NCBI GenBank assembly: GCA_016711435.1
Contig: JADJSY010000022.1
Location: 1 to 64,000, forward strand
Length of the DNA stretch: 64,000 nucleotides
Source of the DNA: Lewinellaceae bacterium
GTDB lineage: Bacteria > Bacteroidota > Bacteroidia > Chitinophagales > Saprospiraceae
Direction: 5' to 3'
In this document: in pieces, positions 27,891 through 39,200 of the stretch
Layout of the letters: every line of letters begins with the position of its first letter
Position numbering within the stretch: the stretch's first letter is position 1
The notes under the pieces: generated by a model
The model's input: the letters and a program-made list of their open reading frames with translations, nothing else
What the model was told of the DNA's origin: nothing
Database searches by the model: none
Translations under genes and position numbers: made by a program

Positions 27891-28448
27891 ATGTTGAACA
27901 AGTCAGAATTGGAAGAGACCATCCGGGGCTGCCGCAAGGGCGACCGCTATGCGCAGAACCGGCTGTACCGGGCATTTTATGCCTGGGCTTCATCTGTTTG
28001 CCAGCGATATACCCATGATGCGGAAGCAACGCGGGAATGTGTGCAGGACGGGTTCTTCAAGGTTTTTACCAAAATGGACAAGTACGGCGGTGATTTGCCT
28101 TTTGAATCCTGGTTGAAAAAGATCATGATTAATACCTGCATCGACCGGTACCGCGCCCACCTGAATGAAACGCATACAGTAGAGCTCACGGAAGCCCACG
28201 ACAAACAGGTATTGGCAGAAACCCTTATCAATGCCGACGCGGAATACCTCCTCCATTTGGTACGCCGCCTGCCTCCGGCCTACCAGACCACTTTTAATCT
28301 CTACGCCATCGAAGGTTACGAGTACCAGGAAATCGCTGATTTGCTGGGCGTATCCATCGGTTCGGTAAAATCCAACTTATCCAAAGCCCGGTTCCGACTC
28401 AAAGAAATGCTTACACAACGGCAAATGGAAGACGCTTATGGAAAATAA
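27891..28448 (+). CDS. ECF-type RNA polymerase sigma factor
   Basis: About 185 residues from the ATG at 27891 (MLNKSELEETIRGCRKGD); a non-ATG start 18 bp upstream is possible. Region 2 is seen in AQNRLYRAFYAWASSVCQRY and DGFFKVFTKMDKYGG..FESWLKKIMINTCIDRYR. Region 4 is LPPAYQTTFNLYAIEGYEYQEIADLLGVSIGSVKSNLSKAR. These are typical of the Bacteroidota ECF group. The stop overlaps the start of the next gene by 10 bp, so a cognate regulator downstream is expected. It directs transcription of an unknown envelope-stress or surface regulon. Confidence 0.92.
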   Translation: MLNKSELEETIRGCRKGDRYAQNRLYRAFYAWASSVCQRYTHDAEATRECVQDGFFKVFTKMDKYGGDLPFESWLKKIMINTCIDRYRAHLNETHTVELTEAHDKQVLAETLINADAEYLLHLVRRLPPAYQTTFNLYAIEGYEYQEIADLLGVSIGSVKSNLSKARFRLKEMLTQRQMEDAYGK

Positions 28449-29726
28449 AGACTTCGACAAAATTTTTGCGCATAAATTCAATCAGATACCCGGCGAGCCT
28501 TACCACGAAGAAGGCTGGTCCGACTTATCCGGGCGTATGGATGCTCATGGCGTCAGCGCGGGCGCTGGATGTTGCCTGTACTGTTGCCTTTGTTTGCATT
28601 GTTGACTGCCGGCAACGTGTTCTGGTGGCACCAGTGGCGCGAGGCAGCACAGCGTGACAATCAAGGCTCCGGCAACGTTACAACCCTGTTGCAATCTGAT
28701 ACGATTGTGCAGGCTACGGTCGTATACCGCTATGATACCATTTATCAAAATATTACCCTTGTGCGGCGATACGGCATCGGAGAAACCACTACTTCAAAGC
28801 TTGCAACACAGACAAATACATCAGATATTGCTTCGGATACCCCGGCTGCACCACAACAATCTGCTGCCGGTATAGCACCTGTTACAACAGAAAAAGAGGC
28901 TTCTAAAACACAAGTTAACCAGGAAGAAAAAAACGCACAAGGTGCTGATAACAAACAAGATATAGCGAAAACGAACACCGAACAGGATCATACCGCCAGC
29001 CATCAGCCTACCTCGGTTGATACCGCTTCGCAAATAACCGGCACACATGTCGATTCGACGCTGTTCGCAGCAGATTCGATGGCGGCATTACAGCCTGTAC
29101 AACAGATGATCCCGAAACTGTCCACACCATTTTTTACCATCGGGCGGCCCAGGCTGAACATCTCTGCGGGATGGGGCAACCCGTTGCTGGAACACAAACG
29201 CTCCGGCTACTTGCTGGGTGCAGGCCTTGGCGCAGATATGGAGATCATGCGCAACATACGCCTGGGTGCGGATGTACATTACTGGAATGGCGCATTAGAA
29301 GCAGATGAGACGGAAGAATTGTTGGGCGTGGAAATTCCCAACCCTGGCAGCGATTACAAATTGAAATACTGGGAGGCATATCAATTGCCAACAGTGACAT
29401 ATTCCTTTTATCTGCGGTATCAGATTCCGCTGAAAAAAGCCTGGACATCCTGGTTTGGCCTGGGTACGCAGGGGGTAACTTACCTGCCATATAATATTGA
29501 ATTCGATTTTGAAAACCAGAATAACGAGCTGGAAATATATTTACCGGGGCAGGCTATAACGGTCACCCATTGGCATGGGGTCACGGGTATGGCGGGTATT
29601 GAAAAACAAATCGGCCTACATTTTTCGCTTGGTGCGGAAGCCTGGTTACTGCGCCATATTGGTAAAAAACCCGGCATTTTGGATAATCAAATCGGGTTGA
29701 AAACCCGGCTTTATTACAGATTTTAA
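28439..29726 (+). CDS. Putative trans-envelope anti-sigma/beta-barrel protein (one frameshift)
   Basis: The ATG at 28439 overlaps the sigma gene and opens MENKDFDKIFAHKFNQIPGE, a cytoplasmic head of about 40 residues. Near 28555 one C is missing (GCGGGCGCTGG); restored, the frame reads SARRWMLPVLLPLFALLTAGNVFWW, a single membrane helix. Next come about 140 residues of Gln/Thr/Ala-rich linker and, from about residue 230, a beta-barrel-like C-terminus (RLNISAGWGNPLLE ... GLKTRLYYRF, with a terminal aromatic). Position and topology suggest it controls the upstream sigma factor across the inner membrane while reaching the outer membrane. No classical anti-sigma zinc motif is present, so that role is inference from context. 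Confidence 0.72.
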
Positions 29727-29949
29727 ACACGAATCAAACTACACATAGTCAGGTTTGAATGGTTTGATGGTTTGATGCCTTCGCTTTCAGGCATCGGAAA
29801 CGAAGCTTTGAATCATTCACAGACAAATTTTTTTTCGCATACAGACAACCTTGAAAACCTTTTTCTCGTGTTTGTGTTTAACTACTATCTAAGAAAAATA
29901 GTGATTCGTTTCTATAAAGAAGTTTTCATTTGGTTTTTTGGGGTTTATT

Positions 29950-29985
29950 AGGTGGGTCGGGCGCAAGTCTGACCTGCCTTTTTTT
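29950..29985 (+). terminator. Rho-independent terminator after the sigma/partner operon
   Basis: AGGTGGGTC pairs with GACCTGCCT (with G-U pairs) around a loop of about 12 nt and is followed by TTTTTTT. The 29727-29950 spacer also carries GGTTTGATGGTTTGA direct repeats like those at 20261. Confidence 0.6.
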
Positions 29986-30020
29986 ATGCCCCTTCACTTC
30001 TCACCTCTCACTTCTCACCT

Positions 30021-30998
30021 CTAAAGATGCACCAGCCGCGTCGAATACGCCTTCGGTTTAATGCTCTCCTTCGCCTTTGATTTACCCGGCAAAAACTGCC
30101 AGGGCGTCACCTGTTTCGTCCAGTCGAAATCGTTTTTTTCAAGGTAGCGGCGCCTGTACTCCACCGGCGTACACTGGCGGTATTTTTTAAACAGGCGGTT
30201 GAAATTGGCGAGGTTGTTAAAACCCGATTTGAAACTGATCTGGTTGATGGTTTCATCCGTGTCCAGCAACAGTTTGCAGGCATGCCCGACGCGGACATCT
30301 ATCAGAAAATGGGTAAAACTGCGGAAAGCGAATTTGGTAAAAAAGTGGCTGAACGCCGAATCGCTCATGTTGACCTGGGAAGCCACATCGCCGATTTTCA
30401 GATCGGGGCTGGTGAAATGTTTCAAAATATAACCATAAGCCACCTGCACCCGGTTGCTGTCGGATCGAAGCGCCCGCGGTGAAAAACCTTCGCTGGCCAG
30501 GTAAGTAACGTCGCTGGACTGAGAAAGCAGGTCGAGCAACTGCAAAAACTCCACGATATTGGTGAAACCCTTGTCCTCGGTGAGGTTGATCATGATGCGC
30601 ATGGCCGCTTCGAAGGTTTTGCCCTGGAATCGGATCCCCCGTATCGAATCCCGGAGCAATTGCCGGATTTTGATAAACCGTTCTTTTTGAAACAGTTGCC
30701 CGCTGAACAGGTCCATGGCAAACTGGATCGTGATGACGCGGTAGGGCTGACCGCTCTGTTGCAACTGCGCGTCGCCGTCCCATTTATGATACAGAAAAGG
30801 CCCCAAAAACACCAGGTCGTAATCGTTGTAGCGTTCCGTGGAATCGCCGACAATACGGGTGCCCGACATGCCCGCCACCAAGTTGAGTTCGTATTCCGGG
30901 TGGTTGTGAATGGGGTAATCGAAGCCGTTGCAGACCGAGTCTAGCACCACAAAAACATCCGGCGGATTCAGGGGCGTTATTTCGCGGTAAATATTCAT
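30021..30998 (-). CDS. AraC-family transcriptional regulator of the Sus locus
   Basis: 325 residues. The N-terminal half is a cupin-like sensor (FDYPIHNHPEYELNLV, YDLVFLGPFLYHKW). The C-terminal 100 residues are a double helix-turn-helix (LKIGDVASQVNMSDSAFSHF, INQISFKSGFNNLANFNRLFKKYRQCTPVEYRRRY). It is divergent from susC and so is the likely sugar-responsive activator of the polysaccharide-utilisation genes to its right. The C-terminal tail (about 40 residues, basic) extends past the usual family end. Confidence 0.87.
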   Translation of the reverse strand: MNIYREITPLNPPDVFVVLDSVCNGFDYPIHNHPEYELNLVAGMSGTRIVGDSTERYNDYDLVFLGPFLYHKWDGDAQLQQSGQPYRVITIQFAMDLFSGQLFQKERFIKIRQLLRDSIRGIRFQGKTFEAAMRIMINLTEDKGFTNIVEFLQLLDLLSQSSDVTYLASEGFSPRALRSDSNRVQVAYGYILKHFTSPDLKIGDVASQVNMSDSAFSHFFTKFAFRSFTHFLIDVRVGHACKLLLDTDETINQISFKSGFNNLANFNRLFKKYRQCTPVEYRRRYLEKNDFDWTKQVTPWQFLPGKSKAKESIKPKAYSTRLVHL

Positions 30999-31044
30999 TT
31001 TGATAATTTAATTTTTATAATCGACCCTTTGACAAACTTTTTAT

Positions 31045-31052
31045 CAAAAATA
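31045..31052 (-). promoter_or_regulatory. Possible -7 box of the AraC gene
   Basis: CAAAAATA, read on the minus strand as TATTTTTG, fits TAnnTTTG and lies 47 bp before the ATG at 30998. The region is AT-rich, so a chance match is possible. Confidence 0.3.
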
Positions 31053-31218
31053 TTCAGGAAAACAGAATTAAAACGGTAAATTGCATTTATCATTCATAAA
31101 AGTACTATATAATTACATAATAGTATCAGTTACCCCCTGCATTAAAGGTGACTTTTGTTGAACTGAAACACAATCAGGCTGCTATGGGTACACTTCGTTT
31201 TACGGTTAAAAATTTTGG

Positions 31219-34200
31219 GTGGTTTTGGGAAGCCCCCTACCCCAAAGGGGAGTACATTCGGGTAAAGTAGAAAACCATGTTTCATTTCCGAATGTCTCCC
31301 CTTTAGGGAGGGGGCGACGGCCCGTCCGCAGCGCGTGCATCTTCGCACTCCTTTTCTGCGCGCAATATGCTGACGCACAAACCTTTGCCGTCTCCGGCAC
31401 CGTGCTTTCCATCGAAGACAACCTGGCCCTGATCGGGGTAAGCGTCCAGGAAAAAGGCACCGGAAACGGTATCACAACCGATGTGAGCGGAAATTTCCGC
31501 CTCGAAGTCGCTTCCGGCGATGCGGTGCTGCTGTTTCGTTATGTCGGTTTTTCCAACCAGGAAATCCCCGTTCAAGGGCAGGGCCACGCTTTCGGTCATT
31601 TTGAATGCAAATGAAAGCATGCTGCAAGACGTGGTCATTACCGGCTACAAAAAAGAAATCCGCAGCAATGTTTCCTCGGCCATCACATCCGGTCAAAGCG
31701 AAAGATATTGAAAAAACTCGTCGTCGTCGGCATCGATCAGGCATTACAAGGACAGGCGCCCGGGGTGATGGTGACGCAGGTGACGGGCTCGCCGGGCGAC
31801 GACATCGCCGTGCGCATCCGGGGCGCCGGTACCCTGGGCAACAACAACCCGCTGTTTATCATCGACGGCGTGCCGACTACCGGCAATATCAATATGTTTT
31901 CTCCCGGCGACATCGAGTCCATCGAGATACTGAAAGACGGCGCAGCAGCAGCTATCTACGGCGCCCGGGCCGCCAACGGGGTGGTGCTCATCACCACCAA
32001 ACGCGGCAAATCGGGCAAACCGACTTTTTCTTTTGAAGCCTATTCAGGTATCCAGAATGCATTCAGCCTGCCCGAACTGCTCAATGCATCAGAATACCTC
32101 ACCATCCGCAACGAGGCCATCACCAATGCCAATACGCTCCGCAATCCGGCCAACCAGATTGACACCTACGATACCGCTATTCTGGATACCCTGCCCGACA
32201 ACGACTGGCTGGATCAGGTGTTTAACCCTGCCCCGATTTCGCACTACGCCCTTTCCGCTTCCGGCGGCAGCGAATACAGCAGTTTTTACATCTCCGGCGA
32301 ATACCACACCCAGGACGGTATATTTAAAGGACAGGGCTTTGATAAATACCAGGTGCGTTTCAACGGCGAACTCGGCAACAAACGCTTCAAACTCGGCAAC
32401 AACCTCTCGTTTTCCCATACCGACCGCCAGGTCATCGGCGCTTCCGGCGACGGCTTCGGCCCCGGCAACGAATTGAGCGGCATCCGTTACGCCCTCATCG
32501 CGGCGCCGGTTTTCCGCAGCGAATTACGCCGACGGCACGGCCTGTCAACGTTTCCTCCGAACTCGGCGACCCCACGCTCTACGGCGACGGCAATGCCAAC
32601 CCGTTGGTTTTTATCGAAAATACCGACTGGCACATCCGGCGTTACCGGGTTTTTGGAAATGTATTTGCAGAATTACAATTATTGGAGGGTCTGAAACTGC
32701 GCAGCACCCTCGGCGGCGATTTTCAGTTTGAACGCGAAAAACTGTTCAAAAAACGCCTTTCCGCCGCTGTTTACGACCCAACTTCCCTCAATGAAGGCCG
32801 GGTGTTCAACCAGACTTTGGTGTGGAACAACACGGCGGATTTCCAGCGCACTTTCGGAGACCACCGCATTTCTGCGCTGCTGGGCATGGAGGCCATCCAA
32901 AACCACACCGATTACCTCGGCGCATCTGCCAATAATTTCCGCCGCAACGACCCGCTGTTCCGCTACATCGACGCGAGTATCCCGGAAGAGATCGGCAACC
33001 TCGGCGCTTCGGGCATTGCTACGGAATGGGCCTTGTTGTCCTATTTCGCACAGGCGGGTTATTCTTTCAAAAACCGCTACGTACTGAGCGCTGCCGTGCG
33101 CCGCGACGGCTCTTCGCGTTTCGGACGCAACAACCGCTGGGGCGTGTTTCCCTCTGTTTCGGCAGCCTGGAATATCTCGAACGAGCGCTTTTTTGAAAAT
33201 ATCAAGTTCGTTTCCAGCCTGAAATTCCGCGCCAGTTGGGGCCGGCTGGGCAACCAGGAAATCGGGATTTACCCGTACAGTTCTCTGGTCAGCACAGGCG
33301 ACTTCGTGTATGTGTTTGGTAATGAAATCGTTACGGGCGCCACCATCCTCGAAACCGGCAACAGCAATATCCGCTGGGAAACAAGCGAACAGAGCAACCT
33401 CGGCCTGGATATGAGTTTCTGGGGCGACCGGCTTTCCCTTACAGCCGATCTTTTCCGCAAACGCACCGACGATATTCTCGTGCGCGTACCGGTCCCGCAG
33501 GCCGGCGGCGCGGTGCGTCCACCTTTCGTCAATGCCGCTTCCGTCGAAAACAAAGGCGTCGAACTGGGCCTGATTTATAAAAACCGGGCTGGAAAATTCA
33601 ACTACAACATCGGCGCCAACATCAGCGCCATCCGCAATGAAGTGCTGTCGATTGCCGATAGCGAACCGATTCTCGGCGGTTTCGGCCTGTCCGACGGCGC
33701 CCTGACCAAAACGGAACCGGGCCATCCCGTCGGTTCGTTTTTTCTGTACGAAACCGAAGGACTTTTCCAGACGCAGGCAGAGATCGACGCCAGCCCTTTC
33801 CAAACGATCAATACCCGTCCGGGCGACGTGAAATTTGCCGACCTGAATGGCGACAATAAAATAGACGACAAAGACCGCCAACACATCGGAAACCCCTTTC
33901 CTGATTTCACCTATGGCGTCAACCTGGGTTTTAACTGGAACAATTTCGATTTTTCCACCCTCATACAGGGCGTTTACGGCAACGATGTGTATTTTCTCTA
34001 CGGCAATTTTGCTTATGAAACACAATCGCGCGGCTTCAATTCTTACCGCGACATCCTCAACCGCTGGACGCCGACCAATACCAATACCGATATTCCGAAA
34101 GTGAGTCTGGACGACCGCAACGGCAACCGCCGCCCTTCCACCCGATTCCTCGAAGACGGCTCTTACCTGCGCATCCGAAACGTGACGCTGGGTTACAATT

Positions 34201-34424
34201 TTAAAAGTTTGCTGAAATGGGAAAACGTGGCCGGTCTGCGGCTGTACGTGACGGCGCAAAACGCGCTTACTTTTACCAAATACCCCGGCCTCGATCCCGA
34301 AATTCAGGCCAACGCCAATGATACCCGCGGACTGGGGCTTTCCTCCGATCTGGCAGTCGGGATCGACTGGGGGACGGTGCCCGCGCCGAGGACGTTTATT
34401 GCGGGACTGAAACTGGACTTCTAA
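31219..34424 (+). CDS. SusC/RagA-type TonB-dependent outer-membrane receptor (multiple frameshifts, unclear start)
   Basis: Reassembled, this is a SusC protein of about 1030 residues that imports oligosaccharides with SusD and TonB. Order: leader remnant (CIFALLFCAQYADAQ), carboxypeptidase-like domain (FAVSGTVLSIEDNLALIGVSV), TonB/plug segment (VITGYKKEIRSNVSSAI, ALQGQAPGVMVTQVTGSPGD, FIIDGVP, IESIEILKDGAAAAIYGARAANGVVLITTK), then a barrel with SSRFGRNNRWGVFPSVSAAW and the C-terminal FIAGLKLDF. Frame changes are needed near 31575, 31690, 31712 (A run), 32520 and 32545. The stretch 32604-34424 is intact. No in-frame ATG precedes the leader; an imperfect inverted repeat occupies that place, so 31219 is only the limit of the open frame. 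It is followed by susD after 114 bp. Confidence 0.85.
31232..31315. repeat. Imperfect inverted repeat at the 5' end of susC
   Basis: GCCCCCTACCCCAAAGGGG plus AGTACATTCGG (31232-31262) pairs with CCGAATGTCTCCCCTTTAGG plus GAGGGGGC (31288-31315). It sits exactly where the susC start codon and first leader residues should be. Confidence 0.7.
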
Positions 34425-34538
34425 ATTGGTATCAGTTTCCGATTTAGTTATCAGGATAATCGTTGCATGGAGGGCATCACGTTTACATGGAAAATCATCA
34501 ATAATCAATTGACAATCATCAATCAAAAAAAATACACC

Positions 34539-35969
34539 ATGAAAGTACTCCACCATATCCTACTTCCACTTGCGCTCCTTTTTGCTTCCTGCCAGGGCAT
34601 CCTCGATAAAGAACCCATCGCGACGCTCGATGCCGGTTCGTTTTTCCAAACGGAAGACGACGCCGAACAGGCCCTGAATGCGGCCTACCAGCCCCTCGTG
34701 CTCAGCAGCACCAACAACAATTATTACTGGGCAATGGCTGTCGTTACTTCCGACGAGGCCATTCCCGGCGGCGACGGTTCGCGGCCCGGCATCACCGAGA
34801 TGGACGCCTTTACCTACACCCCGCGCACCGAAGAATTCAACACGTTCTGGAAACTGCAATATACCGGTATCACGCAGTGCAACTTAGTGCTCGACAATAT
34901 CGGAAAGATCGACATGAGCGAAGCGAGCCGCAACCGCATCAGCGGTGAAGCGCTGTTCCTGCGGGCATACTACTATTTTCTGCTGACGCAGGTGTTCGGC
35001 GATGTGCCGCTTTTCACCAAAGTGACGCCGCCCGACCAGTTGAAAGTGCCCAAAACGCCGAAAGCGGAGGTGTATGCCCAGATTGTGGCGGACTGCGAAC
35101 TGGCAGGTACCTTGCTGCCTGCCCAGCAACCGGCATCCGATGTAGGGCGCGGCACAAAAGGCGCCGCTTATGCGCTGGCGGCAAAAACCTATTTATATCA
35201 AAAAAACTGGGAAAAAACGCTGGAATATGTGGGGAAAGTGAAAGCGCTGGGCATATACGCACTCATGCCTGACTACGTGGATAATTTCAGGAAAAATACC
35301 CAAAACAACGCGGAATCCGTCTGGGAAATACAGCATGCCAACCTCGAACTCGGCGTCGGCAATTTCCTCAACCAATGGTGGGCCTCCAAAAAATACGAGG
35401 GTTACGGTTTCGCCGAAGCGACCGAGGCTTTTGTGCTCAGTTTTGAAGCCGACGACCCGCGCCGCAAATTCACGGTGGCCATGAACAACGAGGATTACTT
35501 CGGCGTGGTGTACAAAAACTCCTTTTCCTCCACCAAATACGGCGTGCGCAAATACCTGCAAGCCAAGGATTCCGTCACACAAAAAGCCGACGGCGACATC
35601 AACTACACAGCTATCCGGTTTGCCGAAGTGCTGCTTTGGGAAGCCGAAGCGCTCACAGAACTGGGCCGCGTAGGAGAAGCGCAGGCGCCGCTCGAACAGG
35701 TACGCGCTCGTGCCCGCGCACAGGCAACCGACCCTGTCACGGCTTTACCGGCCATCACGACCACCGACCAACAGGCGATGCGCGAAGCCGTGCGCCACGA
35801 ACGCCGGGTGGAACTGGGTTTTGAAATGCACCGGTTCTTCGACCTCGTGCGCTGGGGCATTGCCGCACAGACGCTGCCGGGATTTCAGACTGGAAAACAC
35901 GAGGTGTTCCCGCTGCCGCAAACGGAAATTGATTTGAATCCGGCGTTGGTGCAGAATGCGGGGTATTGA
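34539..35969 (+). CDS. SusD/RagB-family nutrient-binding outer-membrane lipoprotein
   Basis: 476 residues from the ATG at 34539 (MKVLHHILLPLALLFASCQG); the lipobox Cys is residue 18. An upstream in-frame start is rejected because it would bury the lipoprotein leader. Typical SusD features are FFQTEDDAEQALNAAYQPL near the N-terminus, a TPR-like middle (ISGEALFLRAYYYFLLTQVFGDVPLFT) and the C-terminal REAVRHERRVELGFEMHRFFDLVRWG. It caps the SusC barrel and binds glycan at the surface. Unlike its neighbour it has no frameshift. Confidence 0.95.
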   Translation: MKVLHHILLPLALLFASCQGILDKEPIATLDAGSFFQTEDDAEQALNAAYQPLVLSSTNNNYYWAMAVVTSDEAIPGGDGSRPGITEMDAFTYTPRTEEFNTFWKLQYTGITQCNLVLDNIGKIDMSEASRNRISGEALFLRAYYYFLLTQVFGDVPLFTKVTPPDQLKVPKTPKAEVYAQIVADCELAGTLLPAQQPASDVGRGTKGAAYALAAKTYLYQKNWEKTLEYVGKVKALGIYALMPDYVDNFRKNTQNNAESVWEIQHANLELGVGNFLNQWWASKKYEGYGFAEATEAFVLSFEADDPRRKFTVAMNNEDYFGVVYKNSFSSTKYGVRKYLQAKDSVTQKADGDINYTAIRFAEVLLWEAEALTELGRVGEAQAPLEQVRARARAQATDPVTALPAITTTDQQAMREAVRHERRVELGFEMHRFFDLVRWGIAAQTLPGFQTGKHEVFPLPQTEIDLNPALVQNAGY

Positions 35970-36000
35970 TTGTGCTGTGCCCGTCGTAGGAAGAATGGCA

Positions 36001-36045
36001 ACGCGGATTGGACGGATGACGCGGATTTACGCGGATTTCCGCGTA
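36001..36045. repeat. ACGCGGAT-type short tandem/palindromic repeat
   Basis: ACGCGGATTGGACGGATGAC is followed by two more GCGGATTT units and a partial inverted copy (CCGCGT). It lies in the 233-bp spacer between susD and the next surface-protein gene, which otherwise shows nothing recognisable. Confidence 0.5.
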
Positions 36046-36202
36046 GCCGTCAAGACTACTTTGGATGAGGGATGAAAACGGCAAATTTTCAATGCTACCG
36101 GCAAAAAGCGTGTAAATCAGAACCCGGTCTCATCCGTCAATCCCATTGTTCAAGTGCGCGTACACATCACGGGTCAAACCCTGATACCAATTAATAAACA
36201 CT

Positions 36203-39200
36203 ATGCAGTTTCTCAAATATACTTTTTTCTCCTTTGCGCTTGCCTGCAAAACCCTCCTGCTCAGCGCGCAAACGGGCCAGATTGCCATTCCCCGCGTCGA
36301 GCAAATGCCCAACCAGCCTGCACCATACAACATGCGCGACTGGCAGCAGGTAGCCCTGCGCTACGACTCATTTGTGTATGACCTGCAAAAAACAGGGCAG
36401 TACCTGCCTTTGTCCTATTTAGGTCCGGCGGGTATCAATTACCCGCAAAATGCCACTTTTGGACTGCATACCTATGTCGGCACCAATTCGCCGCTTGGCA
36501 ATGAAGCCATCAATGTGTTGCCTTCCTTAGTCGGCGCTTCTTTGGTTGGAGCCGATAAAAGCGCACAATTCGGCCAGGACTGGCTGCTGATGAGCCAGAA
36601 CTTTTTTAACAAAGCCAACGGCGAAAACATTTACCTCAACAACCCGGGGGCCAGCAGCGGCAACGACTGGTGGTACGACATGATGCCCAATGTGTATTTC
36701 TACCAGTTGTACGACCTCTATCCGAATCTCGGCGCGGAGGCGAACTGGCAGTTTACCACCATTGCCGATCAGTTTTTGGCGGCTGTGCGGGCGATGGGCG
36801 GCAGCGATGCGCCCTGGGAACCCGCTTATATGAACTACCGCGCCTGGAAATTCAAAACCATGGAACCCAACCCGAACGGCGTAAAGGAACCGGAAGCCGC
36901 CGGCGCTTATGCCTGGGTGTTGTACAACGCCTGGAAAACAACCGGCAACCCGGAATACCTGAAAGGTGCGGAATGGTCCATCGAGTTTCTGGATGAGTGG
37001 CAATCAAACCCTTCCTACGAATTGCAACTGCCCTACGGCACCTACACGGCAGCGAAAATGAACGCCGAACTCGGCACGAAATACGACGTTGAAAAAATGG
37101 TCAACTGGTCGTTCGACCGCGGCGCACTGCGGGGCTGGGGCACCATTGTCGGTTCCTGGGGCGGGTACAACGTATCCGGCCTCGTGGGTGAAGCCAATGA
37201 TGCCGGCAACGATTACGCTTTTCAACTGAACGGCGTGCAACAGGCTGCGGCCCTCGCGCCCATGGTGCGCTACGACAAACGTTTCGCCCGCGCCATCGGC
37301 AAATGGATACTCAACCTGAGCAATGCCACCCGCCTGTTTTTTCCCGGTTTTTTGCCTTCCAACCTGCAGGATGCTTCCGCCTGGTCGGCAGTCAACGACC
37401 CGCAACAAGTGATGGGTTACGAAGCCCTGCGCGAAAAATGGCAGAATCTGTCGCCCTATTCCACCGGCGATGCGGTACAGGGCGGCTGGGCTGCCACCAA
37501 CCTCGCGCTCTACGGCACCTCTTCCATCGGTTATCTCGGCAGTATCGTGAAAAAAACCAATGTCGACAAAATCCTGCAAATCGACTTGCTGAAAACGGAT
37601 TTTTACGGCGGCGCGGCCTATCCGACTTACCTGCTGTACAACCCTCATGGCACAGCCTATCTGGTTGAGATGGACGCTGGAAACGGTCCCGTGGATATCT
37701 ACGATGCCCTTTCCGAAACCTTCCTTTTGCAAAATGTTTCCGGTACGGTGACCGTGACGATCCCGGCCAACCAGGCCATTTTAGTGGCGCTGGCTCCGGC
37801 CGGCGGCGCTGTGGCGTATGACAAAAACCGGATGCTCATCGACGGCGTGGTAGTCGATTTTGACCAGCACGCACAGGCATATACCGCGACACCACGCATC
37901 CAGGCCCTCGTGGCAGCGAAAATCCCGTGGAATTCGGCGACTCCACAGCCGTTTACGCCACCGTGTTTGATGGCGATTCGGATCAGATTACGTACCAATG
38001 GAGCGTACGGCAGCGGTACCATTTCCGGCACGGGCGCCACCGTCAGCTTCATCGCGCCCGGACTCAGCGGCAATGCTCAAATCCGCCTCATCGCCAGCGA
38101 TCCGGAAGGCAACAGCGATACTTCCACGCTGTTTATTTCCATCGTTCCTGAAATCAACGATGCGCCGCAAATTATCAGTATTCAGAAAAGCGCGGCACAC
38201 GTTGCGCCCAATGAAAGCCTGCAACTTACCTGTGTCGCCAACGATGCCGACAACGACCCGCTCACATACATCTGGACGGTCAACGGCGGCGCCATCAACG
38301 GCAGTGGCAGCGAAGTGGAATGGACGGCTCCCGGCTCGGAAGGTATTTTTCAGATCACCGTAAATGTTACCGACGACCAGGGCTTGTCCGCTCAAGCCAC
38401 GACGAGTATTTTGGTCAAAAACTTCGACAACACCCCTGGAAATCTTATTGCGCATTACCCATTTACCGGAAATGCCAATGACGTTAGCGGCAATAACCTG
38501 CACGGGAGTGCCAACGGCGCTATTCTGACCGCAGATCAATTCGGCGCCTTGCAAAGGGCTTACTACTTCAACGGCGGCGCACAGCATATCCTGGTGCCCA
38601 ATAATCCTTTGCTCAATTTTCAGGACGGCATCACGGTCAGTTGCTGGTTCAGGGCCACTGCATTGCCTGAAAAAGAAACTTTTTTATTGTCGCACGGCAG
38701 CTGGCAGAACCGCTGGAAACTCTCCATTACGCCGGATAAATACCTGCGCTGGACGGTCAATTCGCTCAATGGCGTCAGCGACCTCGACGCGGATGTGCCA
38801 CTGGAAACCGATATTTTTTACCACGTCGCCGTCACCTATGATGGCGCTTTGCTGGCCCTTTACCTAAACGGTCAATTGCGGACGTACAAAGTGTTGACCG
38901 GAAAAATAAGAACCACCAGCCTTGCTTTCCTGATGGGGCAAATGTTGCCCGGACAACCGGAATACAACTTCAAAGGTGTGATCGACAACGTCAAAATATA
39001 CAATTACGCATTCCCGCCCGATGCGGTGGAAACCCTTTACGGACAGGGTGTAACGGCGGTGAAAAATCCGGTTTCTGCTGATGGGCATACACTCGTTTTG
39101 TCGCCGAATCCGGTGGCGGATGCGCTGACGCTGCGCTTCAACAGTGAGGGGGTGACTTCAAGTCACCCCCTCACTGGCACGACCGTGCAGATCAGAGACT

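Noticed and set aside
32679..34556. 625-codon open frame on the minus strand across susC
   Set aside because: Antisense shadow of the SusC barrel, which has clear family motifs on the plus strand. The minus translation is His/Val/Ala-rich with no domain.
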